From contig CAKOYU010000011.1 of assembly GCA_934130975.1 (NCBI GenBank), positions 1 through 61,881 of the forward strand: a stretch of 61,881 nt of DNA, in the 5' to 3' direction. Both the position numbers and the translations under genes were made by a program. The stretch comes from an uncultured Clostridia bacterium. GTDB taxonomy: Bacteria > Bacillota > Clostridia > TANB77 > CAG-508. Positions 17,277 through 27,002 of this stretch are shown in pieces; within the stretch, counting starts at the first letter, position 1; every line of letters starts with the position of its first letter. Under the pieces are notes generated by a model. That model ran no database searches. It was not told where the DNA came from and saw nothing but the letters and a program-made list of their open reading frames with translations.

Positions 17277-19715
17277 ATGGCAAAAAAGAAAAGTAGAAAT
17301 AAAGGAAAAAGAAGCAAAAAACAATCAACAGATTTAGGTCTAGTTATAACAATAATACTAAGTATATTACTAACAGTGCTTATATACACAGAATCTGGGT
17401 ATATAGGAATAGTTCTTAGTGACTTTTTTGGTGGAATGTTTGGAATAATAAAATATGTAGTACCAATAGGAGCATTTGCTGTAGCAATAAAAAAAGCTTG
17501 TAAAGATGATGATGAATATATATCATCTAAAATTTTTCAATATTCATTATTGCTGATATTTGTTGCTGTAATACTAAGTGTATATGAAATATATAATGGT
17601 GAAATTAATATAAATCAAAATATTTCAGAAGTAGTAAAAGATGCATATGCCCTTGGAGAAAATAATATAGGTGGGGGAGCATTAGGAACAATTGCAGCAG
17701 TGCCATTATTTAAATTATTTGGAAAGGTTGGAACTATTATATTAAGTATTGGTGCATCATTAGTTTTATTTGCTGTAACATTTGGAATAGATATTTCAGA
17801 AATGATAAGTAATTGGATTCAATCAGGAGTTGAGAATAGAAAAGAAAAGCAAGAAGAAAAATTACAAATTAGAGAAGAAAGAAAAGCTGCAAGATTGGAA
17901 GCAAGAAATGCTCAAAGAATGCAAATTCAAAAAGAAGGTAAAAGAGCAAAAACAATAAATGAAAATAGAAAAGCATATTTAGAAATAGAAGAAGAGCCAA
18001 AAGGTCCAGAAGAAGTAGAACAAATAAAAATAAATCTAAATGGTAGAACTATCGAAGAAGAACCTAATAAAAAAGGAAGAAAAAAATTCAAACACGATAA
18101 AGATGATTTAGTTCCATTAGGAATGGAAGAAAAGCCAAAAATGGAACCTGATTTTATAGAAGGAAATCTATTTAAAAAAGAAGAAGAAACTAAAGAAGAA
18201 AAAGTAAAAGAAGTATTACAATTAGAGCATGCTGTTGCTGTAGAAGATGAGCATTATGAATATCCACCAGTAGAATTATTGAGTAAAGGTACTAAAAAGG
18301 CATTAAAAGGTGGTGCAAAAGCACTAACTGATGTAGCAACTAGATTACAAAAAACTTTATATAGTTTTGGAGTACAAGCTAAAGTAGAAAATGTATCTGT
18401 TGGACCTGCTATTACAAGATATGAACTAAAACCAGCAGAAGGTGTTCGTGTAAGTAAAATTGCTAATTTGGCTGATGATATAGCATTAAATTTAGCTGCT
18501 GAAACAATAAGAATTGAAGCACCAATTCCAGGGAAACAAGCAGTTGGAATAGAAGTGCCAAATACTGAAAAGGAAACAGTACATTTTAGAGATGTTGTAG
18601 AAAGTGATGCATTCCAAGATAGCAAATCAAAATTAAGTGTGGCATTAGGAAAAGATGTTGCAGGAAATATGGAAATTGCAGATATTGCAAAAATGCCTCA
18701 TGCATTAATTGCAGGTGCAACAGGCTCAGGAAAGAGTGTTTGTATAAACACAATTATAACAAGTATAATTTATAAAGCTAAACCAAGTGAAGTAAAATTT
18801 GTAATGGTTGACCCAAAAGTCGTAGAATTATCAGTTTACAATGGAATTCCACATTTGTTAATTCCAGTAGTAACAGATCCTAAAAAAGCTGCAGGAGCAT
18901 TAGCTTGGGCTGTGCAAGAAATGGATAACAGATATAATTTATTTGCACAAAAAGGTGTTAGAGACTTAAAAGGTTATAATGCTATGGCAGAAAAAGAAGG
19001 AATTGGAACATTACCACAAATAGTTATAATAATAGACGAGTTGGCAGATTTAATGATGGTTGCAGCAAAAGAAGTAGAAGATTCAATTTGTAGATTAGCA
19101 CAAAAAGCAAGAGCTGCAGGTATGCACTTGATAATTGCAACACAACGTCCATCTGTTGATGTAATTACAGGTATAATCAAAGCAAATATACCATCAAGAA
19201 TTGCATTTGCAGTATCTTCACAAGTAGATTCAAGAACAATTTTAGACCAAGTAGGAGCAGAAAAACTATTAGGAAAAGGTGATATGTTATTCTATCCATC
19301 AGGAGCACCAAAACCAGTTAGAGTTCAAGGGGCATTTGTATCAGATGACGAGGTTGAAAAAATTGTATCATTTGTTAAGTCAAATGGAGTTGCTACATAT
19401 AATGAAGATATATTAGAAACAATTGAAAATGGAAATAAAACAGACAAAGAGATATCACAAGATCAAGATCCTGATGATGATACAGATCCATTCTTAATGG
19501 ATGCAATTGATGTTGTTGTAGAAACAGGTCAAGCTTCAACATCATTTATACAAAGAAAATTTAAAGTTGGATATGCTAGAGCTGGTAGAATTATTGATCA
19601 AATGGAAGAAAGAGGCGTTATTTCTGGTTATCAAGGAAGTAAACCTCGTCAAGTTCTTATGTCTCTTGAAAAATTACAAGAGCTTAAAATGGGCACAAAT
19701 TCAGAAGAAGCATAG
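17277..19715 (+). CDS. ftsK: DNA translocase FtsK/SpoIIIE
   Basis: This hexameric pump moves chromosomal DNA through the septum at division or sporulation. The 812-residue protein has about four N-terminal transmembrane helices (residues 25-165), a charged linker to about 330, the Walker A motif GATGSGKS at 480-487, Walker B IIIIDELADL with Asp587, and the C-terminal gamma winged-helix domain that reads KOPS sites (DPFLMDAIDVVVETGQAS onward). The ATG at 17277 is chosen. The same frame extends to 17187, but those 30 residues only translate the repeat array, and the AAGGGG site is next to 17277. Whether it is the vegetative FtsK or the sporulation SpoIIIE cannot be told. Confidence 0.95.
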   Translation: MAKKKSRNKGKRSKKQSTDLGLVITIILSILLTVLIYTESGYIGIVLSDFFGGMFGIIKYVVPIGAFAVAIKKACKDDDEYISSKIFQYSLLLIFVAVILSVYEIYNGEININQNISEVVKDAYALGENNIGGGALGTIAAVPLFKLFGKVGTIILSIGASLVLFAVTFGIDISEMISNWIQSGVENRKEKQEEKLQIREERKAARLEARNAQRMQIQKEGKRAKTINENRKAYLEIEEEPKGPEEVEQIKINLNGRTIEEEPNKKGRKKFKHDKDDLVPLGMEEKPKMEPDFIEGNLFKKEEETKEEKVKEVLQLEHAVAVEDEHYEYPPVELLSKGTKKALKGGAKALTDVATRLQKTLYSFGVQAKVENVSVGPAITRYELKPAEGVRVSKIANLADDIALNLAAETIRIEAPIPGKQAVGIEVPNTEKETVHFRDVVESDAFQDSKSKLSVALGKDVAGNMEIADIAKMPHALIAGATGSGKSVCINTIITSIIYKAKPSEVKFVMVDPKVVELSVYNGIPHLLIPVVTDPKKAAGALAWAVQEMDNRYNLFAQKGVRDLKGYNAMAEKEGIGTLPQIVIIIDELADLMMVAAKEVEDSICRLAQKARAAGMHLIIATQRPSVDVITGIIKANIPSRIAFAVSSQVDSRTILDQVGAEKLLGKGDMLFYPSGAPKPVRVQGAFVSDDEVEKIVSFVKSNGVATYNEDILETIENGNKTDKEISQDQDPDDDTDPFLMDAIDVVVETGQASTSFIQRKFKVGYARAGRIIDQMEERGVISGYQGSKPRQVLMSLEKLQELKMGTNSEEA

Positions 19716-19948
19716 CTATTTATAATTGAATTTTTAATATTCTCACAGCTTAAATATAAACTTTGCATTACATGCCTCGGCTTATTGCGAAACTTTAGAA
19801 ATTCTAACTTATTTTATGGCAGCTCCCACTCTCGTGAACTCTTTTCATAAAATTTCATAGAATTTCTAAAGTTTCTCCATGCACATTCGTCATTCCATTT
19901 AAAGTTTATATTTAAGCTGTGAGATACAATAAAATTAATTTTAAATAG
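19716..19948 (-). repeat. Nested palindromic structured element, copy A
   Basis: A 233-bp nested palindrome is centred near 19832 and starts on the base after the ftsK stop. The stems are 19716-19733/19931-19948 (imperfect), 19742-19764/19901-19923 (23 bp perfect), 19789-19805/19859-19875 (17 bp perfect) and 19811-19818/19846-19853. On the minus strand the internal loop carries GACGAATGTGCATGG and AAGCCGAGGCATGTAATG, and the tip is UUCAC-GAGA-GUGGG with a GNRA tetraloop. It matches copy B at 37750-38003 in the opposite orientation. It fills the 261-base gap between ftsK and the next gene. It could be a structured RNA, a giant terminator or a non-autonomous mobile element. Confidence 0.85.
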
Positions 19949-19976
19949 ATAATTTATTCAAAAGAAAGGAGAAGGC

Positions 19977-21479
19977 ATGTTTAAGAAAATAATAAAGAAA
20001 GATAAAAATGAAGAATTAGAGAGAATATTAGACGGAAAACAAATAGACGAACAAGCAAGAAATCTTCTCCAAGGAATATTATACAAAATAGAAGTCTCAT
20101 ATAAAGACTATCAAAAAGCAAAAGCAATAGAACAAACAGAAGAACAATATGTAGATCAATTAATAATAAACATAAAGAAAAAATGTAACAAAATACAAGT
20201 AATAAAAGTAAGTCAAAAGTTAAAAGACGAAGAATTAGAAAAGAAGCTAAAAGAAAACAAGTTTATTGTTAGTGAAGAAGAAATAATAAGTTATCCAATA
20301 GAAGAAAAGCTATTATATGCAATAGAAAAAAAATCAAATAACCCCAAAATTTTAAATAATAAATATGAAGAAGCAACAATAGCAGTATCAAACTTTATAA
20401 ATGTAGGAAAAAATATAGATAGATTAGAAGTTTTAAGAGATTTCAATGGATGGTCATGGACAACTATAAAAAAAGAAATAGAAAACATAGATGCCAATTT
20501 AATATATCAATGTTTACAAATATTGTTTGGAAAAGAATTTATGGACAACTGGATTCAAGATAAAGATGGAATAATTGATTATTTTGAAGTCATGACAAAT
20601 GATGGAAAAAAATATGGTAAACAAACAATAGAAAGATTAAAAGAATTATTAATTAAAATTGCTATGATAAATGGAGTAAAAGAAAACAAAGAATTTTCAG
20701 ATCAAATATCAAAAAAACTAAAAGAAGTAAAAAAAGAATTAAAAGTATATGAAGATACAGAGAGCAATATAGAAAGACTTTCTGAAAATAGAAGAAAAGC
20801 AATGAAACAATTAAAAGACATTGAAAAAATATTAAGACAAGAATCAAGGATAATGGCAGAATATGAAAAAAGGGATAATGTATTTAATATAAAAGTACTA
20901 AAAAAAGAATTTTCAGACAAGAGAAGTAAGCTATTAAACGAAATAAGCGAATACAATTATTTATTAAACCCTATGAATTATATGAAAGAAAAGAAAAAAC
21001 TCGAAGATGAAAAAGCTAGACTAGATGTAAAAAGAACAACTAAAAAACAAAAAGAAGAATTAATAGCTGAATTCATAGAAATTTTTCTAAAATGCTTTGA
21101 CATTAAAATAAAAGAAAGTATAGAACAAGAAGAAATTGTAAAATTAATATATCAATTTAGATACTTTATGTGTTTACCATATGATTTAGAAAGCAATGTA
21201 AAAGATATAAAGAAATTTGAAGAAGATATAGAAAAAACAGAAAAATTATTAGCTAAAAAAGCAATTGACAACAAAGTAATAAATAAAATACCATTTGAAG
21301 TAATGCAACATATTTTAGAAACGAGAATAATAGTATTAGAAGAACTATATTATAAAGTAGAGCAAGAAGAAGAAAAATATTATGTACAAATATTTGATGA
21401 AAACATAACAGAAGAAAAAATTGAAATAAAATCAATAGGAAAAACTAAGATCAACAAAAAGATAAAAATATTTATGTAA
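19977..21479 (+). CDS. Large coiled-coil protein of unknown function
   Basis: This is a 500-residue, Lys/Glu-rich cytoplasmic protein with no signal peptide or membrane helix. Residues 1-95 are charged and helical. A more globular middle section around residues 130-200 contains FNGWSWTTIKKEI. Strong coiled coil runs through residues 235-370. It starts with MFKKIIKK after a strong AAAGGAG site and ends 34 bases before a beta-CASP nuclease gene, so the two may be co-transcribed. No family is recognised. Confidence 0.7.
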   Translation: MFKKIIKKDKNEELERILDGKQIDEQARNLLQGILYKIEVSYKDYQKAKAIEQTEEQYVDQLIINIKKKCNKIQVIKVSQKLKDEELEKKLKENKFIVSEEEIISYPIEEKLLYAIEKKSNNPKILNNKYEEATIAVSNFINVGKNIDRLEVLRDFNGWSWTTIKKEIENIDANLIYQCLQILFGKEFMDNWIQDKDGIIDYFEVMTNDGKKYGKQTIERLKELLIKIAMINGVKENKEFSDQISKKLKEVKKELKVYEDTESNIERLSENRRKAMKQLKDIEKILRQESRIMAEYEKRDNVFNIKVLKKEFSDKRSKLLNEISEYNYLLNPMNYMKEKKKLEDEKARLDVKRTTKKQKEELIAEFIEIFLKCFDIKIKESIEQEEIVKLIYQFRYFMCLPYDLESNVKDIKKFEEDIEKTEKLLAKKAIDNKVINKIPFEVMQHILETRIIVLEELYYKVEQEEEKYYVQIFDENITEEKIEIKSIGKTKINKKIKIFM

Positions 21480-21513
21480 TGGTGCAATATGCACAAGAAA
21501 GGGAAGGAAACAT

Positions 21514-23157
21514 ATGAAAATAACATTTTTAGGAGCAACTAAAACAGTTACAGGTTCAAACTTTTTAGTAGAAGCAGCAGGTAAAAGATTTTTAGTTGAC
21601 TGTGGAATGTATCAAGGAAAAGCAGAATTAGAATTGGAAAATTACAATCCATTTGATTATAATCCAGCAGAAATAGACTTTATGCTATTAACACATGCAC
21701 ACATAGACCATTCTGGAAGAATTCCAAAATTATATAATGAAGGTTTTAAAGGACCTATATATGCACATAAAGCAACATGTGACTTATGCGGAATAATGTT
21801 ACCAGATAGTGGACACATTCAAGAAATGGAATCAGAATGGAAAAATAAAAAGAGAATAAGAAAAGGTGAAGAACCATTACCACCATTATATACAGCAGAA
21901 GATGCAATAAATTGTCAAGAAATATTTGTGCCAGTAAAATATGATGAAATAATTCAAATAGACGAAAATATCAATGTAAGATTTAATGATGCTGGACATA
22001 TGTTAGGTTCAAGCATTATAGAAATCTGGGCAAATGAAGATGGAAAAGAAACAAAAGCAGTATTTACAGGTGATATAGGAAATAATGATTTACCATTATT
22101 AAGTTCACCTACAATGATAGATAATTGTGATTATTTAGTAATGGAATCAACATATGGAAGCAGATTGCATATAAGAAATAATCAAAAAGCAGAAATATTT
22201 TTAAATGTAGTATCAGAAACAATTGATAATGGAGGAACAGTAGTAATTCCATCATTTGCAGTAGGAAGAACACAAGAAATATTATACGAATTAAACAAAA
22301 TAAAAGAAAACACAAATGATGAAGAATTTATAAGAAAATACAAAACATTGATGAGAGTACCTGTATATGTAGACAGCCCATTAGCAATATCTGCAACAGA
22401 GATATTCAAGCAAAATACAGATTTGTTTGATGACGAAATAAAAGAAGAAATGGAAAAAGGAGATAATCCATTAGAATTTCCAGGATTAAAATTCACTCAA
22501 ACAGCAGATGAATCTAAAGCGTTAAATGAAAGTTCAGAACCATCAATAATAATATCAGCAAGTGGAATGTGTGATGTAGGAAGAATAAAACATCATTTAA
22601 AACACAATATTTGGAATCCAAATAGTACAATATTATTTGTAGGATATCAAGCACCAGGAACACTTGGATATTCAATTGTAAATGGAGCAAAAAAAGTAAC
22701 AATATTTGGAGAAGAATTTGCTGTAAATGCTAGAATTGAATATATAGAAGGATATTCAGGTCATGCTGACCAAGAATGGTTAATGAACTTTGTATATTCA
22801 TTTATATCAAAACCAACACATATCTTCTTAGTGCATGGAGAAGAGGAATCTCAAGATGTTTTAAGAGATAAGATTGTAGAAGAAACTGGAATAGGAGTTA
22901 CAATTCCAGAGTATGGTGAAACATACGAATTAGTAGGAGACACACAATTAGTTGGTAAGATTAGAATAAGAAAAGCTAAGAGTATGAGACAAGAAATTTT
23001 AGCTAGATTAAGCAAATTACAACGTGAAATTAAGGATATGGATGCAAGTGTAAAAGAAGATGTAGAAAATACAGAATTACACGATGAAGATATGTTTAGA
23101 ATAAATGAAAAGATTAAAGATCTAGAACAACAAATTCTAAATATTATAGAAGGGTAG
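21514..23157 (+). CDS. Beta-CASP metallo-beta-lactamase ribonuclease
   Basis: This 547-residue RNA-processing enzyme of the metallo-beta-lactamase/beta-CASP class (YSH1-like) has the di-zinc motif HAHIDHSGR near residue 65, later ligands in DAGHMLGSS and GDIGNND, and the beta-CASP motifs STYGSRLH, SASGMCDVGRIKHHL and YSGHADQ. The C-terminus (LVHGE and a coiled tail) is typical. Members cleave RNA endo- or 5' exonucleolytically. It is distinct from RNase J, which has a different C-terminal domain. An AGAAAGGGAAGG leader precedes the ATG, and the next gene starts nine bases after its stop. Confidence 0.88.
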   Translation: MKITFLGATKTVTGSNFLVEAAGKRFLVDCGMYQGKAELELENYNPFDYNPAEIDFMLLTHAHIDHSGRIPKLYNEGFKGPIYAHKATCDLCGIMLPDSGHIQEMESEWKNKKRIRKGEEPLPPLYTAEDAINCQEIFVPVKYDEIIQIDENINVRFNDAGHMLGSSIIEIWANEDGKETKAVFTGDIGNNDLPLLSSPTMIDNCDYLVMESTYGSRLHIRNNQKAEIFLNVVSETIDNGGTVVIPSFAVGRTQEILYELNKIKENTNDEEFIRKYKTLMRVPVYVDSPLAISATEIFKQNTDLFDDEIKEEMEKGDNPLEFPGLKFTQTADESKALNESSEPSIIISASGMCDVGRIKHHLKHNIWNPNSTILFVGYQAPGTLGYSIVNGAKKVTIFGEEFAVNARIEYIEGYSGHADQEWLMNFVYSFISKPTHIFLVHGEEESQDVLRDKIVEETGIGVTIPEYGETYELVGDTQLVGKIRIRKAKSMRQEILARLSKLQREIKDMDASVKEDVENTELHDEDMFRINEKIKDLEQQILNIIEG

Positions 23158-23166
23158 AGGAATACA

Positions 23167-25065
23167 ATGGAAAAGTACCTAAATGAAGGGATAATAGGAA
23201 ACAAAAATATGTTAGTAACATTTTCCGCAAAAGGGGAAATGTTACGACTATCATATCCAAATAGGGATAATAGACAATATTTAAAATATTTTCATACAGG
23301 AATGAAAATAAATGATTCATGTTTAATTAATTTACATGAAGATATAAACAATAATTATTTGCAATATTATGATACAGATACAAATATCTTAAATACAGAG
23401 ATAACTAATACATATTTTAATTTGAAAATATTGCAAACAGATTTTGTTACAATAAAAGAGGACATACTTGTTAAAAAATATACATTTATAAATGAAAGCA
23501 ATATAGATTTAGATGTTAAATTTTTAATACATTCAGAATTATTATCAGATCAAAATAATTTTGTAAGTGGGATGAAAATTGATACAGGTATGATTCAATA
23601 TGCACATGATTTTTCAGTAGCAACATTTGCAAAATCAACAAAATTGTTAAGTCATCAAATAAATGATACAAGAAGTACAATAGGTTCAGGAGTTATAGGT
23701 GGAAAAGACTATATTGGTATGTCTAAAGATTCAAGCATAAGTTATGACATAGGAATAATCAAACCAGAAGAGAAAAAAGAACTTGAAATTTGCGTAATCA
23801 TTGATGAAAATAAAAAGACAATGCAATTGTTTGAAGATGAAATAGAAAGAGTAAGAAGAATCGACTTTAACAAAGAATATAATGATACAAAATCATATTG
23901 GAGAAAATATGTAAAATCTCACAATGGACTTAATTTAAAAGATCCAGAAAATAGTTATGATGAAAAAATTCAAGATATATACAGAAGAACGATTTTGCTA
24001 TTTCCATTATTAACAAATCAATCAACAGGAGGAATAATTGCTGCTCCAGAAGTTGACGAAGATTTAACGCAATGTGGAAGATATGCATATTGTTGGCCTA
24101 GAGATGCAGTATTTATAACAAAAGCATTAGATATATTAAATATGAAAAAAGAAACAGAAAAATTTTATAGCAATTTCTGCAGAATGACACAAAGCAAAAA
24201 TGGAATGTGGGAACAACGTTTCTATACTGATGGAAAATTGGCTCCATCATGGGGATATCAAATAGATGAGACTGCTAGTGTTGTTTATGGAATATATTCA
24301 CATTATGAATACACAAAAAGTGAAGAATTCTTGAAAGTAAATCTTCACATGTGCGAAAAGGCAGTTGATTTTCTAAAAAGATATGTTAGAGATTTATTTG
24401 ACCAAACAGGAATATATCATGTAAGTTATGACTTATGGGAAATGTATGAAGGAGTTCATTTATATTCTTTATCAGCAATATTTGCAGCATTTCAAGCAAT
24501 GATAAATATTTACAAAGTATTAGGAAAAAATGTTTCTGACTTTGAAAATAATAGACTTAAAGATGAAAAAGTAAACAAAAATATAAATGAAATTACAGCA
24601 TTGCAAACTGAAATCAAAAAATATATTGAAGAAAATTTCTATGATGATACAAGAAAATCATATGTAAGAAATTTAGATGATAAAAGAATTGATATTAGTT
24701 TATTAGGCTCTGTTTATCCATTTAGAGTATTTTCACCAAAAGAGAAAAAGGTAGTAAACACAGTTGAAAATATTAATTTAAGACTTAGAACATATACAGG
24801 TGGATACCAAAGATTTGAATATGACCATTATAGAGGAGGAGCTCCTTGGCCAATTGCTAATTTGTGGATGACTTTATATTATCTGGAAAATGGCGAAAAG
24901 AAAAAGGCAAAAGAGACTTTTGATTTTGTTGTAAAGACTGCTGGAAAGCATAGTTTCTTGGGTGAACAAGTTGATAATGAAACATTAAAGCCTAATTGGG
25001 TTATTGGCCTTGGTTGGTCTCATGCTATGTTCATAATTGTACTAGAAAGATTGATGAATATGTAA
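23167..25065 (+). CDS. Glycoside hydrolase family 15 (glucoamylase-like)
   Basis: This 632-residue cytoplasmic enzyme has no signal peptide. An N-terminal beta-sandwich (residues 1-250) precedes an (alpha/alpha)6 barrel with GH15 signatures: CGRYAYCWPRDAVF, then MWEQRFYTDG, SWGYQIDETA, WEMYEGVHLYS with a probable acid Glu, and the late GGAPWPIANLWM. Bacterial GH15 enzymes trim alpha-glucans, trehalose or related glucosides; the substrate is not fixed by sequence here. The start lies nine bases after the nuclease stop. A hairpin terminator follows. Confidence 0.88.
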   Translation: MEKYLNEGIIGNKNMLVTFSAKGEMLRLSYPNRDNRQYLKYFHTGMKINDSCLINLHEDINNNYLQYYDTDTNILNTEITNTYFNLKILQTDFVTIKEDILVKKYTFINESNIDLDVKFLIHSELLSDQNNFVSGMKIDTGMIQYAHDFSVATFAKSTKLLSHQINDTRSTIGSGVIGGKDYIGMSKDSSISYDIGIIKPEEKKELEICVIIDENKKTMQLFEDEIERVRRIDFNKEYNDTKSYWRKYVKSHNGLNLKDPENSYDEKIQDIYRRTILLFPLLTNQSTGGIIAAPEVDEDLTQCGRYAYCWPRDAVFITKALDILNMKKETEKFYSNFCRMTQSKNGMWEQRFYTDGKLAPSWGYQIDETASVVYGIYSHYEYTKSEEFLKVNLHMCEKAVDFLKRYVRDLFDQTGIYHVSYDLWEMYEGVHLYSLSAIFAAFQAMINIYKVLGKNVSDFENNRLKDEKVNKNINEITALQTEIKKYIEENFYDDTRKSYVRNLDDKRIDISLLGSVYPFRVFSPKEKKVVNTVENINLRLRTYTGGYQRFEYDHYRGGAPWPIANLWMTLYYLENGEKKKAKETFDFVVKTAGKHSFLGEQVDNETLKPNWVIGLGWSHAMFIIVLERLMNM

Positions 25066-25076
25066 TATTATATTTG

Positions 25077-25101
25077 CGAGGCACTTAGCCTCGTATTTTT
25101 T
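25077..25101 (+). terminator. Terminator after the GH15 gene
   Basis: CGAGGC (25077-25082) and GCCTCG (25088-25093) form a tight stem with a five-base loop. TATTTTTT follows. Confidence 0.85.
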
Positions 25102-25112
25102 GTGCAAAATAC

Positions 25113-25141
25113 TTGAAAAAATCGCAAAAACAATGTAAAAT
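25113..25141 (+). promoter_or_regulatory. Sigma-A type promoter for pth-rng
   Basis: TTGAAA at 25113-25118 and TAAAAT at 25136-25141 are 17 bases apart, between the preceding terminator and pth. Confidence 0.7.
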
Positions 25142-25174
25142 ATAATAGATAAAAAATGGAAAAGAGGCAGAAAA

Positions 25175-25732
25175 ATGTATTTAATAATAGGATTAGGAAA
25201 TCCAGAAGAAGAATACAGAAAAACAAGACACAATATGGGTTTTAATGCAATAAATAAAATTGCAGAACAATATGGAATAAAAGTAAATAAAAGCAAATTT
25301 CAAGGATTATATGAATCAGCAATAATAGAAGGAAAAAAAGTAATGTTAATAAAGCCACAAACATACATGAACTTAAGTGGAGAATGTATAAAGCAATTTG
25401 TAGACTTTTATAAAATTCCAAATGAAGACATTTTAGTAATATATGATGACATGGACATTGAGCCAGGCAAAATCAAAATAAGAAAAAAAGGTGGAGCAGG
25501 TGGGCACAATGGAATGAAGTCAATAATAAAGATGCTAGGAACAGAAGAATTTGCAAGAATAAGAACAGGAATTGGAAGGCCTGAACACAGTGGAGACGAT
25601 ATAAACTATGTAATAGGAGCAATACCAGAAGAAGAAATACCTAAACTTCAAGAAGGTGTGGAAAAAGCAAAAGAAGCAGTAATAGAAATATTAAAAAATG
25701 GAATAGATTCCGCAATGAACAAATTAAATTAG
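25175..25732 (+). CDS. pth: Peptidyl-tRNA hydrolase
   Basis: Pth releases peptides from tRNAs that drop off the ribosome. The 185-residue length is standard. Signature elements are IIGLGNPEEEY at residues 4-14, catalytic His19 in TRHNMGF, KPQTYMNLSG, and the YDDMDIEPGKIKIRKKGGAGGHNGMK region of the family, which here starts near residue 90. It follows its own promoter and lies 12 bases before rng. Confidence 0.96.
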   Translation: MYLIIGLGNPEEEYRKTRHNMGFNAINKIAEQYGIKVNKSKFQGLYESAIIEGKKVMLIKPQTYMNLSGECIKQFVDFYKIPNEDILVIYDDMDIEPGKIKIRKKGGAGGHNGMKSIIKMLGTEEFARIRTGIGRPEHSGDDINYVIGAIPEEEIPKLQEGVEKAKEAVIEILKNGIDSAMNKLN

Positions 25733-25744
25733 AAAGGTAAAGAC

Positions 25745-26920
25745 ATGATAGAATTAATAGTAAATAAAAGTAAAGAAGAAAAGACAATAGCTACAATTGA
25801 AAATGGAAAATTAGTAGAGATATATGAAGAAAATGAGCAAAGCAGTAAAGCAAGAAATGAAGGAAATATTTATTTAGGAATTGTAAAAGATATAGTACCA
25901 GGGATGCAAGCTGCATTTGTAGATATAGGGACAGAAAAAAACAGTTTTATACATGTAAAAGATGTTGTACCACAAGTAGACGAAAAAGTTGAAAAAAGAA
26001 TAGATACCAAAATCAAAGATGTTATAAAAGCTGGGGAAAAAATATTAGTACAAATTCAAAAGGATAGTAATGATAAAAAAGGAGCAAGAACATCAACACA
26101 TATAAAATTAACAGGAAAATATGTTGTGTTAATGCCAAATACTAATATAGTAACAATTTCACAAAAAATAGAAAATGAATCAGAAAGAGAAAGATTGTTA
26201 AAAATAATTAGAAAAGCATTACCAGAAAATACAGGAGCAATAGTAAGAACTGCAGCAGTAAAGAAAAATGAGGAAGAGTTAAAAGAAGACTTAGAACAAC
26301 TATTAAGTAAATGGAAAAAAATAAAAGAAAAATTTGACAATGCACCATCTAAATCACAATTATTATATAAAAGTCCAAGTATTTTAGAAAAAATAATACT
26401 AGATTTGCCTGAAAATAGAATAGAAAAAATAATTGTAAATGATAAAGATGAATACAGAGAAATAAGTGAAATGCTTAAAGAGATGGACGAAAAAATAAAA
26501 GTAGAAATTCATGAAAATATATTAGAAAAATATGAACTCGAAAAACAAATTGAAAAATCAAAACAAAGAAAAGTTTGGTTAAACTGTGGAGGGTTTATAA
26601 CAATAGATCAAACAGAAGCATTAGTAGCAATAGATGTAAATTCAGGAAAATTCACGGGAAAAAGTACACTAGAAGAAACAGTATATAAAGTAAACTATGA
26701 GGCAACAATAGAAATTGCAAAACAATTAAGATTACGAGATATTGGTGGAATAATAATTATAGACTATATTGATATGCAAAAAGAAGAAAACAAAGAAAAG
26801 ATTGAAAAACTGTTAAAAGAAAGTTTGAAGCAAGATAGAGCAAAAACTCAAGTAGAAGGATTCACAAAATTAAACTTAATGGAATTAACAAGAAAGCATA
26901 TTTGTAGTCACAACAGTTAA
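25745..26920 (+). CDS. rng: Ribonuclease G/E, short C-terminus
   Basis: RNase G/E endonucleases process 5S/16S rRNA and mRNA. The 391-residue protein has the N-terminal RNase H-like and S1 region (GNIYLGIVKDIVPGMQAAFVDIG). Both catalytic aspartates are present, in VAIDVNSGKFTG and IIIIDYIDM. It stops directly after the ELTRK motif, so the small domain and the CPxC zinc link that usually follow in longer family members are absent. An ACCGGT repeat array begins two bases after the stop codon, so loss of a 3' segment at that junction is possible. Active-site residues are intact, so the enzyme may still act as a short form. Confidence 0.88.
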   Translation: MIELIVNKSKEEKTIATIENGKLVEIYEENEQSSKARNEGNIYLGIVKDIVPGMQAAFVDIGTEKNSFIHVKDVVPQVDEKVEKRIDTKIKDVIKAGEKILVQIQKDSNDKKGARTSTHIKLTGKYVVLMPNTNIVTISQKIENESERERLLKIIRKALPENTGAIVRTAAVKKNEEELKEDLEQLLSKWKKIKEKFDNAPSKSQLLYKSPSILEKIILDLPENRIEKIIVNDKDEYREISEMLKEMDEKIKVEIHENILEKYELEKQIEKSKQRKVWLNCGGFITIDQTEALVAIDVNSGKFTGKSTLEETVYKVNYEATIEIAKQLRLRDIGGIIIIDYIDMQKEENKEKIEKLLKESLKQDRAKTQVEGFTKLNLMELTRKHICSHNS

Positions 26921-26921
26921 A

Positions 26922-26984
26922 GAACAAAAAAGTACCATTCTTGGGACAAAACAGGAGCAAAACAGAACCGGTCCCAAATGTGCA
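26922..26984 (+). repeat. ACCGGT repeat locus 2 (one unit plus GTACC half-unit)
   Basis: A CAAAAAAGTACCATTCTTG segment is followed by one CAGAACCGGTCCCAAATG unit ending in TGTGCA. The array starts two bases after rng and ends next to the rimO ribosome site GGAAGGAG. Confidence 0.9.
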
Positions 26985-27002
26985 AATCAGGAAGGAGCAA
27001 AA

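Noticed and set aside
19716..19948. Insertion sequence or group II intron at the palindromic element
   Set aside because: There is no open reading frame of useful size, no transposase or reverse transcriptase, and the terminal arms differ between copies, unlike IS ends.
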